Source: Mantis religiosa
Taxonomy: Eukaryota > Arthropoda > Insecta > Mantodea > Mantidae
NCBI GenBank assembly: GCA_030765055.1
Contig: CM060953.1
Span: 182,345,043 to 182,409,042, forward strand
Length of the DNA stretch: 64,000 nt
Reading direction: 5' to 3'
Program-made: the position numbers and the translations under genes
In this document: positions 35,373-46,703 of the stretch, piece after piece
Layout of the letters: the number at the start of each line of letters is the position of its first letter
Numbering within the stretch: position 1 is the stretch's first letter
The notes under the pieces: model-generated
The model's database searches: none
What the model was told of the DNA's origin: nothing
Seen by the model: the letters and a program-made list of their open reading frames with translations, nothing else

Positions 35373-36182
35373 TAATTGCGTCTTCCTCTAAAGAAAGGTG
35401 GTTGTGGTCTAGTGGATGTTGACAACAAGTGTATGGCGCTGTTGGGAAAGAGAGGATTGTCCTCGTTACTTAGCAGTGAGTCTCCGATTGACAAGAAGTT
35501 TTGGTATGACCAGTTACATACCGTGGAGAGACCGACACGGGAATTTAATCGTTTGGTTGCCAAGCTTCGTGCTCTTGAAAATTCCGGGGATCGACTGGAG
35601 AATTTTCTGACTATCAATAACCTCTATCGTCATTTGACGAAGCCAGGTATTCAACGACCTAATGTAGAAACAAAATACAGTCGTGACTGGAAATGCGTTT
35701 GGGCCAATGCAACCAACTGTAACCTTCCGTCGATATGGAGAGAAACTGTTTATGAAGTTGTTAATGAAACGGTTCCAACTGCAGAAAAGATGTGGCGTCA
35801 CGGGAGAGTGAATTCGAAGATCTGTGGCGTATGTATGGAAGATGATACACTTGAGCATCGCTTGTACAACTGTCAGCGGGCTGACTTGATTTGGACCTCC
35901 ATCCGAGACACACTACATAAACTTCGTCCAGAAGAATACTTACGTTCGGTACCACAGCTGGCACAACTGGAGTTTCGTTTCAAGGACAAGAAATTTCACA
36001 ATTTTGCTGTGTGGTTGGTTGCTGGTACTCTACATTGGCTGCTGAAAGTGAGGCGAGGAGACACTGTGTTGGGAAAGCACCTACGTTTATTTTTGAAAGA
36101 GCAGAGATGGAGCTCTATACGGAAGAAAACCTTACGTTCTCTGGAGCCATACATTTATCATTTGGAACAAATGCAGATCTAA
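35373..36182 (+). pseudogene. Non-LTR retrotransposon ORF2 C-terminus inside the hAT-like element
   Basis: The open frame of 268 codons begins at TTG immediately after a stop, so the copy is 5'-truncated there. It opens LRLPLKKGGCGLVDVDNKCM, the standard post-RT block of LINE ORF2 (LP...GG-x-G-L-x-D). Then RDWKCVWAN and, near residues 150-170, a CCHC knuckle ICGVCMEDDTLEHRLYNC (C-x2-C-x7-H-x4-C). The rest is a basic tail ending YHLEQMQI. It has no internal stop, which suggests a fairly young insertion. It cannot be active because the endonuclease and RT are absent. Confidence 0.8.
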
Positions 36183-36550
36183 GAACCATCTAAGCAAATA
36201 GAACCCTTCATTTGTCTCACAGTACAAGCCAATAAAACAAGGAAAAAAAAATATAAAAAAAATAAAAAAATTCTTACCCGGTACCCATTCCCGTCTTAAA
36301 TAAATAGACAAAAAAATAAAAAAAAACATGAAAAAAGTAAAAAAAAAATGACAAAGTGATATGCAACTCTTTAATAATTACTACTTTAGAAACATTCAAG
36401 GCATAAGAGTATTCATAAGAAACAAATGACTGTCACCAGAAATTGCGACGAATGACAAAGTGATAAGCAACTTTTAATAATTACTACTTTAGAATCGTTC
36501 AAGGCATAAGAAAAAAAATAAAAAAAAATAAAAAAAATAATAAAAAGCAG
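36183..36550 (+). repeat. A-rich LINE 3' end with a duplicated 60-bp segment
   Basis: Several A/T homopolymer blocks (AAAAAAATAAAAAAA-like). A segment starting ATGACAAAGTGATATGCAAC at 36,349 is repeated as ATGACAAAGTGATAAGCAAC at 36,453, about 104 bp apart. Both continue to CAAGGCATAAGA. Confidence 0.75.
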
Positions 36551-36863
36551 GTTAGGCATCCACTATTCTCTGGCAGCTAGGTTAACCAACCACATGCAGC
36601 AATACGCCCCGCATGGCCCCCCTACTTGCCTCGACAAATCCTAGGTTCGTCCTGCCCTATAACTCCCCATTGTATGCCAGTGGTTTGCATCTGGGAGTGA
36701 ACTACTTGGCACCTGCAAACAATACAGCGCGCTCAGGTTCCCTGCACTAGACAAGCTCGAAATGAACTCCAAATGGAACATGCCATTACATTAAAGGGAG
36801 ACCCAGCATTTTGGTTGTAGCGCAAACATGCTACCCCATTCAGAAGCCACCCCTGATATTTAG

Positions 36864-37932
36864 TAAATCTTAGTTGATTTCCATTATATAAATCTGCAAA
36901 CGTCAATAATTTTGCGTATATGTTCTGAAAAAGTTTTTGAAAAGAATTATAATTATAGGAATTTAACATTTCATTTCCAGTATTGCAAGTTTGAATAACT
37001 CTGTGTGAATCAATTGGTTCACATCGCTAGATGAAGGGATAGAGTCATTGAACTGTTTATACTTCCTGCTTTGTCAACAAAACAAAGGAAAGTTGGGACA
37101 ACTCATGTAAACAGTAACTGCACAAGATGGCGCAGTACTAGGAGGTCAGAAGTATCACGGACCAAGCAGAAAGCAGAAATGTGGCACGGGAACCACCAAA
37201 ATGACCCCACGATCATGAGAAACGCTGACTTATCATTTGGCGGCCATTTTTGTGGGAATCCCTATTTAAATGATAAAAGTCGGTACGGGAGATGATTTTT
37301 ATGCTTATTAGTCTGTCAATCTTACCATAAAGTCTACAGATGAAGTCAGGTCTGATGACAGAAGTCTGTTGTTGTACTTAAAGCCGAAACAAGAAGGCGG
37401 ATCAACACTAGACTACACCCTATATATAGTAGTTCGCTCAGACACCTACGGAACCCTGAACCAAAGGTATGTTCATTATGTTACAATTCAATTGCACCTA
37501 TGATCTCTTCAAGATGATGGCATGCCTTGTTCTGCTCTACCGAATTATAGAATATATTTGTTAATGTGGTTTGACATAAGATGTTATCTCCAGCCCATCA
37601 CATGTCCTCAACCCCTACCTATTAGTTCTACCATGTGATTTCCACATCCTTCCAGTATCTACGTCCGTAGTTGTAGCTTAGGATTGTAAGTTCTTCATGC
37701 CCCTTACAACTCTGGTTATAACAAAAAGTACAAATGCCGTTTAATTGAACATCCTTGGTGGTACTTCTGTAAAAAGAAAAATAACATTTTTTTCATTTAA
37801 AATTTAGTTTGGTTGTGTGGAATTTGGTGAAAATGTTCATACTGCATTTAAGTTTATCACCATTTGACAATTCAGTATTCACATCGTACGTGAAAAATGT
37901 TTTCTAAATCCCTGCTTAAGATAAGTAAAGGG
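36864..37932. other. Unassigned DNA
   Basis: No coding identity. A CTGATGA...CCGAAAC arrangement at about 37,352-37,390 was examined as a possible hammerhead core and rejected. Confidence 0.35.
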
Positions 37933-38040
37933 CTAGCCCCGTAGCTCAGTCGGCAGAGCACCTACCTGCCGTGCTAGGGGTCCCGGGTTCGATTCCCGGT
38001 GGTGCGGGTGGGGATTTTTCTCCAACCAACATAATTCCCC

Positions 38041-38421
38041 ATTGTGGAAACGTAGAGTCAGAATGAAAAATTCAATGCCATAGCGGGGATTTGAACCACG
38101 GATCTTCTGGTTTCCGTCCAGCCGCTCTACCATTGAGCTACTATGGCCAATGTGCCGATATGTCATTAAATTCTCCAACTGACTCGTCTTTTCCCGGTAA
38201 ACCACTTAAGAGTTTTCATAAACACATGAGACAGCCACCTTAATGGGGACTTACAACATGTAAGTACTTTAAGGCCCGAGCTTAATAGTTAACCACTGTT
38301 AGGTCAATTATTGGAAATCCGTGGTTCAAATCCCGGCTATGGCATTGAATTTTTCATTCTGACTCTACGTTACCACAATTTAGCCTACACACGGCCAGTG
38401 TGAAAGAACAATTAATTTCCA
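38041..38421. mobile_element. Foldback element F (copy in SINE-4)
   Basis: Arms are inverted: TGTGGAAACGTAGAGTCAGA at 38,044 against TCTGACTCTACG..CCACA at about 38,361-38,381. The left arm holds an intact tRNA-like cloverleaf; the right arm keeps only its B-box end (GTGGTTCAAATCCCGGCTAT). Other copies: 28,785; 41,959; 44,498. Confidence 0.8.
38077..38147 (-). other. tRNA-like cloverleaf in element F
   Basis: Read on the minus strand: a perfect 7-bp acceptor stem (GCCATAG/CTATGGC), D stem GCTC/GAGC, 4 of 5 anticodon-stem pairs around loop ACGGAAA, and 4 of 5 T-stem pairs around TTCAAAT. A box TAGCTCAATGG and B box GGTTCAAATCC both fit the pol III consensus. The anticodon position would be GGA, but position 33 is C and there is no long serine-type variable arm. 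Since the same sequence sits in a multicopy foldback element, I call it tRNA-like and not a tRNA gene. Confidence 0.7.
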
Positions 38422-38620
38422 ATAATTCCCAGAGTCTGGGAAGTATGAATTAGAGTGTGAATGTGTGCGTGAACTAATTATTAAAAATCAAAGATAACGA
38501 GTTAACACCTTTAGTATGTTCCAAAGGAGAACGGCCGCCAATATGATCATTTCAGTTAAAGGCGGGGAACAAGGAAAAAAAAAGAAAAATATTAAACAAA
38601 AGTGAATCAAATGTGCTGCC

Positions 38621-39182
38621 TTTTCTCTAAAATTTAAATTTGAAGCATATACTTTATTCTACAACATCGGTGAACACAATCTCGTTTCCTGTAGATGGAA
38701 TATTCTGCTTGAATTGAGCTGCCTAAAGTCATTGCATCTTCAACTGTTCATTCTTCACGTTCCTTCCTATATATAGTACTCAAGTACCACTTCTTATGGT
38801 CTCAGACGAACGTCTTTCACTTTTTTCTCAGATGATTCTCAACTTTTCATTCCATGTTTAAATGTTTCAGTCGTATCACAAATGTATGTCTGAATGAGAC
38901 ATTATTGATTTTGTCAACACTCGTTCCTTGTGTTAATCCCAAAGTATCAACAAATTATTTTTCGGGTTAAAATAAATATTTTGCTTGTTAATGACACAGT
39001 CAATTTCCATGATCATAACAGCTCCGCCGGAATTTCGTCCCGCAGGACTTAATCTCAATATTATATGAGTAATCCAGAATAAAGAGGTCTTGAAGGACTA
39101 TTTCCAAAAATTTCAGGATTGTTTGTCTTGAACAGATCTTGAAGATAAGACATTTTAAGAAAAATCGTTACAATAATAATTT
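38621..39182. other. Unassigned AT-rich DNA
   Basis: Nothing recognised. Confidence 0.35.
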
Positions 39183-39880
39183 AATTTGCAATTTGTAATT
39201 TATTTCTCATCTTTCCTTTTACGTCATCAAATGGAAACACAAAATCAAGATTACACTTATAAAATGCATCAGCGAACGCTGTATGTTCCTAAATCCTGAA
39301 AATCCTATCATGTTGCCCACCATTGACTAATAATTCGGTCCTCATAACCTAACAATAGGTTTTTGTGTACTGGAGGCCCTCTACTCCTTTTTACACATTT
39401 TGCCATTTCATCTATCCCAATCTACATTTTTCTCTTAATTGGTCTTAGCCATCTCTCTTTAACTTTACCTAAATAATTCCCTATATTTCTCCTGTTATTC
39501 TCCCCTTTTACTAACAAATTTTCCTAATTACCACTTCGCCGCCCAAGGTGCCCCATTTACGTAGCCAGGCCTGCTCTCTCCATATCTTTGTTTGACTACA
39601 GTATAATATACAATGGAAATCTGCATTCTCTTCTCCATATAATGGACATTTATCTAGCTCTCTCTCTCGCTCTTGACTTATACCTTTCAAGTTTCTCACT
39701 CCTGTTCTCGCCCAAGCAAAATCTTCTCGCCCTAACTTACTTCATATATCTATATAACCTTCCCTCCCCCAGGTTGTTTTTATTTCTTTATAAAACCTCA
39801 GTGAGTTTTTGTCACCTGTATTGGCGAAAATGTCTTGTCTGTCAATATCTTCTAACCTTAGCTTAATTTCTTTCCAGTAC
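39183..39880 (-). mobile_element. LINE-A copy 3
   Basis: The minus-strand 3' UTR and tail match copy 1 (CGTAAAAGGAAAGATGAGAA versus GTAAAAGGAAAGATGAGAAG). A coding-tail fragment at 39,511-39,699 contains CPLYGEENADFHCILYC. The 5' end is truncated directly against the TAA microsatellite at 39,884. Confidence 0.8.
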
Positions 39881-39882
39881 TA

Positions 39883-40353
<471 letters not shown>

Positions 40354-40755
40354 TCGTGAGGCGCCTATTACGTTGCGGAGAGTGAGGGAGACGTATAGCG
40401 TTGAATCCACGCGCACGCCAATGCGCAGTGCTAATGGCGTGCCGAGGATTGACAGGGTAGGGAGATGAAGAGCAAGAGAAATGTCGGGACAGGTCCCTCG
40501 CTATCGTGAAGGACCGTGATGCTTCGTGAGGAGTCGGGAAACTTCAGAAGCAGCGACTACATTGCACGAGGCGAGTGAATACGGCAAGGGCCGAGAGAAC
40601 AATTGCAGTGAGGACCTGCGGCAGATAGAGTTGCAGATTGTGTACGTATATATTACGTAATTCTGCTGGTGTACAAAGTGTATTTCTACGCAAATAAAGA
40701 ATGCTTTGAATTTCTGCAACTTGGACTTTAAATTCTACGAACCCACAACGTTAAA
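40354..40755 (+). mobile_element. LTR between two microsatellites
   Basis: The 3' part reads AATAAAG (40,693-40,699), then CAACTTGGACTTTAAATTCT and ACGAACCCACAACGTTAAA. This is the reverse complement of the termini at 11,076 and 42,375. The 5' edge meets the TAA array and cannot be fixed; no target duplication could be found because of the flanking repeats. Confidence 0.7.
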
Positions 40756-40942
<187 letters not shown>

Positions 40943-41958
40943 TTACTCAAAAATAAATTCCAGCAGTGTTACATTTTATTAAGTTTATGATTCCAAAAAC
41001 GCTATACAAAAATTACAAAGAAAATTCTCATCTTTTACATAGAAAACTTGTATTTTAGCTATGCCTGAAAGATTATGTATTTCTATTAAAATGTATTATT
41101 ATTTATGATAATTTTCTGAAAAACAATTATCTTAACAGTCTTCATTTTCAGTAGTTATACAATTTGTAACTCTAAAATAAATTTAAAGTATTTGTGCGCC
41201 AAATAGGAAGATCTGCTTAGAACTTCGACTTATTTTGAGTTTCTTTAGCGTTATTTATTTACGAGATATAAAATTATTTCTATATATTAGTTTGAATTTT
41301 CGAATACTAATAGTATTTACAGGTGATTATGTAAAGAGCAGAGGTTACATTATGATTCACTTTTGTTAAGTTCCATACATTTAACCTTCTTAAACCTGAA
41401 AGGAAATGTGTAATTCATTTTCTGTTCAAGGCAAAATAGAATAAGAATATTCTGTCAACATAACTTGTGTGGAGTAAATAAACAAAGTCATATGAAAATA
41501 ACAAAGCAGAACTTTCAATTGTCACTTAATCTGCTGATGGACTTATGGATATCGTGTTTGAAATCTCTGCAAACCACGGTGCTTAAAACAAAGTTGGAGA
41601 ATTTGTTAAAAGACATTACATGTTACTGCTCCATGTTATTCTTAAGTTGGTGAGATAGAAGATGCTACAAAACAAGGGAACGATGTTCCACACGGGAACA
41701 TATTTCAACAGTTTTAAAAATGCGAACAAAAGAAAACGTCTCAGTTACTGTTAAAAGAAACTGCGTTCACATCACGTAGCAATACTTTCCCGCCTTACAT
41801 ATAGAGAGCTCTGTGAACTTGTATCTTTATTACGTTCGGGAGTGCATCCACTCACAAAGCAAAGTTACCCTCGCATTCGCTTTGGCCACTGCATGAAATA
41901 GTTACAAATGTTCAAACTCCAATAGTGATATCATAAAACTTCAAAAATGGATAAACAC
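40943..41958. other. Unassigned AT-rich DNA
   Basis: No coding or repeat identity found. The frame at 41,465-41,653 is unrecognised. Confidence 0.35.
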
Positions 41959-42080
41959 TTGGAAATTGATTGTTCCTTCACACTGGCCGTGTGTAGGCTA
42001 AATTGTGGAAATGTAGAGCCAGACTGAAAAATGCAATGCCATAGCAGGGATTTGAACCACCGTGGTTCAAATCCCAGAAG
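41959..42080. mobile_element. Foldback element F, internally deleted
   Basis: The left arm is present with its outer part (CACACTGGCCGTGTGTAGGC) through GCAGGGATTTGAACCACC. It jumps straight to GTGGTTCAAATCCC of the right arm, so almost all of the centre is deleted at the hairpin. Confidence 0.7.
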
Positions 42081-42311
42081 AAAATTTACTTATAACTGGA
42101 AAAATCTTAATTTTGCATTTCAAACTTGTTTCTCACACTTGTAAACTAAGTACGAGGTGTGCCCTTAAAATAAGGTATCCAAGGCGCTGGAGCCGTGAGG
42201 AACGCTATCACGTGAGTTCCGGCAACACTGCCCTATAGCTCGGTTTCACCCCTTCAAATCCCCGGCACAACGAACCCATTGCAATCATTCTTGGCTATGC
42301 AGCCATTTACG

Positions 42312-43853
42312 ATGGAGCTTCCTATCACTTCCGCCCCAAGTGCGAGTTGCGTGCAGTGATCCGTTTTTAAGTACTGTGACTTTGTGGGTTCGTGAAATGA
42401 AAAGTCCAATTGTACCACTCAAAAGTGTTCTTTATTTCCACCGACTTACAGTTGAACACTTTCAATTACACAGAATTACGTAATGCACACAATTACGATT
42501 CAGCAGTTCGTCCGTTACAGTTCCACTTGCACTCGTAATTACGTCAACTCCTCCGACGCACGTACGCAGTCCGTTCCCTCACTGGGCGCTCCTCACAACT
42601 CGCCAAGAACTGACTGACCTCCAGCCCGACGTGTTGCTTTTATAGGGTCAGCTAGCCGATCTAGAAGGTTCTGGATTAGATGAAATATCCCCTAAGTTCG
42701 AGAACTCAGGTGGAACGGAAAGAGGCGGCACAGTCATGTTTTTCCAGCCAAGCCTCGTTACCGCTATAAGACAAATGAGGGGGCGCGGCGAACGCCTACC
42801 GTCTCCTGCTGCCGTCTCCCCTATAGGGAGTTCCGACGTTCGGGTGACAGTACCAAGGGCACTACCCCACTGAAATTCATCGTCAGGTATGCGAAGTCTA
42901 TGGGCCACAGTGTATAGACGTCATAAACGTGCGAAAGTGGGTCAGAGAGTTCAAAGACGGACGTACAGACGTCCCTGACGAACAGCGTTCTGGTCGGCCT
43001 TCGGTTTCAGCCGAAACAATTGCAAAAGTGGAGCAAGAAATGCTTAAAGATCGACGTGTGACAGTTCGCGAGTTGTGCGAACTTATCCCTGAAGTCAGTA
43101 AGACTACGATTGACAAGATTTTGACCAAACGTTTGCACTATCTCATGGTGTGTGTGAGGTGGATCCCCAAAATGTTGAACGAAGACCATAAACGGCAACG
43201 TGTTGAAGCGGCCCACCGATTCCTGGAGCGCTATGCAGAACAGGACGAGGAATCGTTGGGTTCAATTGTCACCGGCGATGAAACCTGGATGCACTACACC
43301 ACACCAGAAACTAAAGAACGTTCTCGTCAGTGGCGCATTCAAAATCGCTGAAGCCGCCAAAGTTCAAACAGACATTTTCTGCCGGCAAAGTGATGGCCAG
43401 TGTGTTCTGGGACAGAAAAGGTTTATTGTTGTGCGAGTTTAGGCCTACCGGTACAACAATAAACTCCACTATCTACTGTGAGACTTTAAAAAATTGCAAC
43501 GTGCCATTCAAAATCGAAGAAGGGGAATGCTGACGAAGGGAGTGATTTTTCATCACAACAACGCTCGTCCCCATGCTGCACATGCAACGGCTGATCTCCT
43601 GGCCCAGTTCGGATGGGACATCCTCACCCGTCCCCCCTATAGTCCATACTTAGCACCTAGTGATTATCATCTGTTTCCTGAGTTGAAGTCACACCTGGGT
43701 GGAACACATTTCCAGACCGACGATGATCTGAAAAACGAGGTTGTGCGCTACCTGCGCAACTTGGCGGGAGAGTGCTATGACAAGGGTATACAAAAACTGC
43801 CACAGCGCTTGGAAAAGTGCATCGATCGCAATGGTGACTACCTTGAAAAATAG
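42312..43853 (+). pseudogene. Mariner 2 transposase (near complete, broken)
   Basis: ATG at 42,312 (MELPITSAP...). After the LTR the frame resumes: NVRKWVREFKDG, then DEQRSGRPSVSAETIAKVEQ (HTH linker), RRVTVRELCELIPEVSKTTI, RWIPKMLNEDHK, and SIVTGDETWMHY with the first catalytic Asp. A frameshift near 43,345 follows, then GKVMASVFWDRKGLLL, another frame change near 43,500, RRGMLTKGV, and FHHNNARPH. There the second catalytic Asp is Asn. Then YSPYLAPSDYHLF with the third Asp, spacing 34. C-terminus to the stop at 43,853 is intact (KLPQRLEKCIDRNGDYLEK). The D-to-N change alone would abolish catalysis. Confidence 0.88.
42375..42849 (-). mobile_element. Solo LTR inserted in mariner 2
   Basis: 475 bp, starting TGTGAC and ending GTGACA, flanked by GTAC at 42,371-42,374 and 42,850-42,853. 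Removing it rejoins the mariner reading (CCGTTTTTAAGTAC|CAAGGGCACTACCCC; compare 27.63-27.69 kb). On the minus strand a TATAAAAG box (42,637-42,644) lies upstream of AATAAAG (42,430-42,436). A single LTR with no internal region indicates LTR-LTR recombination. Confidence 0.9.
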
Positions 43854-44194
43854 CTGTAAGTTCCGCCATTCCATCAATGTAACATTCATTGACAATAAAC
43901 ATATTTTCTATATTAAATAAAATTGGGGACCTTATTTGACGGATACGCGTCGTCTAATGTTGTTATCAAATAATAATGCCACACTTCTCCTGTTAAATTC
44001 AAAAGCAAAGGCTGCTATCCCCCTCAAAGTAAATAACCAGAAGTTCCTAAATATATTTTGCAAAACAGCCTGCAAATTACGTTCTTTCTCTAATTTATTA
44101 TCTTTTGCTTACTAAACTAATAATACCTGTATTATATTTCAAGGACCTCGTTGGATATTTCTGAGGCAAATATTAAGTGATCTCATAATTTTTT

Positions 44195-44433
44195 TTATTT
44201 TTTAATTTTACATCCTCCAACGTTAAGTCATATCGGACGGTGATTAAATGGGTGAAGTGATGCTCAAATGTGTCCAGGGTCTTTGGAGCTTAGAGTTACC
44301 CCTCATTCATCCTTCAGGATAAGGGAAAACCCCGGAAAAAATCTTGTCCAGTTAACTCACCCTGACCGAGATTCGAACTCGGGACCTCTTGAACGTGAGG
44401 CAGACATTCTACCACCACGCTACCGAGGCGGTC
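44195..44433 (-). mobile_element. SINE-1 copy, minus
   Basis: T run (A tail) about 44,190-44,215, body CCTCCAACGTTAAGTCATAT...AGGATAAGGGAAAACCCCGG, head CACCCTGACCGAGATTCGAA ... CACCACGCTACCGAGGCGG. Confidence 0.85.
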
Positions 44434-44497
44434 AAAAGGTACCATATATTGGCATGTTAATATACTTGGAAAATCATGAGAACGGACGCCTCAAATA

Positions 44498-44803
44498 TTG
44501 TAAAGATAATCAGACTGAAAAATTCACTGCCATAGCCTGGATTTGAACCACGGATCTTCTTGTTGACGTCCAGCCGCTCTAACTCTTGAGCTGCTATGGC
44601 CAACGTGCCAACATGACATTAAATTCAGTCAGTTGGAGAATTTAATGCCATGTCGGCACGTTGAGCATAGCAGCTCAAGAGTTAGAGTAGCTGGACGACA
44701 ACCAGAAGTTCCGTGGTTCAAATCCCGACTATGGCATTTAGTTTTTTAGTCTGACTATCTTTCCATTCTTAAGCCTACACACGACCAGCATGAAACAACA
44801 AAA
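44498..44803. mobile_element. Foldback element F (most complete palindrome)
   Basis: Imperfect palindrome centred near 44,632: AAGATAATCAGACTGAAAAA ... against ... TTTTTTAGTCTGACTATCTT. Both arms hold the tRNA-like segment (GGATTTGAACCACGGATCTT; CCGTGGTTCAAATCCCGACT). The outer right end AAGCCTACACACGACCAGCA corresponds to the outer end at 41,975. Confidence 0.85.
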
Positions 44804-44809
44804 TATTCC

Positions 44810-46045
44810 ACCTCAAATATCGTATTAATCGCAGGCTTGAAGTCTCTTAAACCATCACCTGAAGACTTTTGTCTCACCCGTGAAAATAACGATATATCTC
44901 CAAAGTGTAAACAACTCGTAATAACAAATATCAACCATTTTATGCATTGCATATTAACTTACGGTTTCGAATTTATGATTATTTTGCCGATATTACCGAA
45001 TATTTCACCGTACAACCCATTATATTTCTAAAATTCTATAATGTTTTCCATGCTGCCATCTAGTTATTTCTTTTCAAGTTCGGGAACAATACTGAGATCT
45101 TTAACAACTAGCGCCAACATTCGCCCTATGGGGCATACTTGCAACTACCACATTCATTTGAATGGATACAGCCATTTAAACTGATGTTAAAATAATAATA
45201 AGGGCGTAAAATATTTACGATATACAAAATAAGTGGCATCATTCATTAAAAATGAACTTAAACCTAGTTAAGGCCAGTTTACAACACAAGTACGTAATCA
45301 CCTTCCGAACTGCAATCACAAAAAAGTTATGTACAACTTAATCTTGTTTCTATTAATCATCAACACTCACTTTCATTGACTGTATACCAAATATGTTTTT
45401 CAAAGTAATTTTCAATCAGAAAAAGCTACGTAGTAAATATACTTCCTCCTTTTTAGTTTTGAATTGCCTATTTTACAAGTGTAGCGCTTGAAATTTCCAA
45501 ATGCATTAGTTCAGGTTCTGTTGGTAGTACAAACTTTGTTAATTAAGGAAGATAAGAATTATTTTTCAAATATATACTGTATCTTCTTTCAAATATGTCA
45601 GAAATTATTTAAGAAACTAATCAAGTGTCTTATTAACACCAAACTAGATTCACAGAAGCACTTGAGATTAACTTTACTATCCAAAACTGTAATTTACCTT
45701 TGAGCAAACAGGTTATTTATATCATAAAATGTGAGCCAAGGAATAAAGATGTTCAATGGAGGAGATAAACTTGTCTACATTTGCGAAGAAAGAAAACATA
45801 TCACTGGAGCATAAAATTTTAGATATTTAACAGTATTACCAACTTATAGACCAAGATGAGCTAAGGTGCATGGGAGTTTTGAGCGTTCTATACGAAGTAG
45901 TGCAACATTTATGTTACAAAGTGACGGATACTTTGCCAATTTTGCGTTTTCTACTCTGTAAGTATGAAAAGTGTTACATTCCATTCAAAATCGATACAGT
46001 TTCAGTATTCATATACTATTTTTGAAGGTCCAACGAATAAAAACC
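44810..46045 (+). repeat. Diverged pieces of modules X and Y
   Basis: 44,820-45,170 is collinear with 60,556-60,850 (CTGAAGACTTTTGTCTCACC; AGTTCGGGAACAATACTGAG; ACTAGCGCCAACATTCGCCC). 45,478-45,600 matches 57,765-57,860 (TGTAGCGCTTGAAATTTCCA). 45,805-46,040 matches 47,500-47,740 (AACTTATAGACCAAGATG; AAAGTGACGGATACTTTGCC). These copies are clearly older than the 47-64 kb ones. Confidence 0.75.
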
Positions 46046-46703
46046 GAATAGTTACGCCTCAAGTAGAAATACTGTACAATCAACTACAGAATCGCCACAT
46101 AGATGCTGCCAAAGTTCCAGTGTACATATCAACTTTCGCTGCTGAAATTATAAAAGTAAGAAGCATGGTGGAGTCATGTGATTTGGTGGCAGAAAACCAA
46201 CACAAAAGAAAAATTGTTTCAAACACACAGACCAAAGCAGCAGCAACCAAGATACAAGACTCAGAATTTCTGCAATTTAATTCAATATTTGCATAAAATG
46301 CGTTCAGTGAATGCCTAAAAATGTTCCCAGTGTTTGATAAAGGAAAAACTACATACAGAACGTTCAGTCATCTATTCGAGAGAAGAATTCAGGAATATTG
46401 GTGGTGCTGTAAAATTGCTTCAATATCTTAGAGGTAATAAATAATCTTTCTTCCACTTTTTCTGAGGAGTTAAAACTTTTGAAAATATCTATTACTCTGC
46501 CTCTAATAACAAGTGAATGTGAGCGCTGTTTCTCCAAATTGAAAAGATTTAAAACGTTCCTTAGGAACACTATTGGAGAAGATAGGTTAACTGCGCTTGC
46601 TATTGGGTCCATAGATAAAAAAATGATAGAAAACATCACAAAGAGAATGGTTAATATGTTTGCTACAGCGAGAGTTCGCCGTATGCAGTTCATCTTCAAA
46701 TAA
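46045..46703 (+). pseudogene. hAT transposase, ZMYM1-like, C-terminal part
   Basis: Two in-family blocks. 46,048-46,295 reads QVEILYNQLQNRHIDAAKVP, then YISTFAAEIIKVR. 46,440-46,703 reads SEELKLLKISITLPLITSE, then CERCFSKLKRFKTFLRNTIG, then EDRLTALAIGSIDKKM. The second is the C-terminal dimerisation region of hAT transposases (LP-x-T-S-x-x-x-ER-x-FS-x-LK...R-x-x-x-x-x-x-RL-x-x-L-A-x-x-S-I). The first block begins exactly where a module-Y fragment stops. Stops and a gap lie between them; the DDE residues are not visible. Confidence 0.78.

Larger units (their letters stand above)
34816..36863. mobile_element. hAT-like element with 8-bp target duplication
   Basis: ATATTTAG occurs at 34,816-34,823 and 36,856-36,863, directly outside the ends CAGGGGCGGCT (34,824) and AGCCACCCCTG (36,845-36,855). 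These are inverted repeats with one mismatch in 11. An 8-bp duplication and CAG-type ends are the hallmark of hAT transposons. The element itself is 2,032 bp and has no hAT transposase, so it is non-autonomous. It carries a LINE fragment. Confidence 0.85.
37933..38620 (+). mobile_element. SINE-4 copy, split by foldback element F
   Basis: The head 37,936-38,010 carries A box TAGCTCAGTCGG and B box GGTTCGATTCC, followed by GGGGATTTTTCTCCAACCAA. The body resumes at 38,431 (AGAGTCTGGGAAGTATGAAT) and ends GAACGGCCGCC...AAAGGCGGG with an A-rich tail. The 9-bp ATAATTCCC flanks the inserted F element (38,031-38,039; 38,422-38,430). Confidence 0.8.
42153..43951 (+). mobile_element. Mariner family 2 (copy 2) with nested solo LTR
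   Basis: Ends are inverted repeats: CGAGGTGTGCCCTTAAAATA and, reversed, CGACGCGTATCCGTCAAATA, continuing AGG (17 of 23 match). Without the 479 bp of LTR plus duplication it is about 1.3 kb, a normal mariner length. The 5' leader matches the minus-strand leader at 27.64-27.88 kb. Confidence 0.85.

Noticed and set aside
37340..37395. Possible hammerhead ribozyme (CTGATGA ... CCGAAAC)
   Set aside because: The stretch between the two core motifs does not form stem II next to the core, and no properly paired stem I/III with a GUC cleavage site was found.
37936..38008. Functional tRNA gene
   Set aside because: A and B boxes are good but acceptor and anticodon stems do not pair well, and the sequence is the head of multicopy SINE-4.
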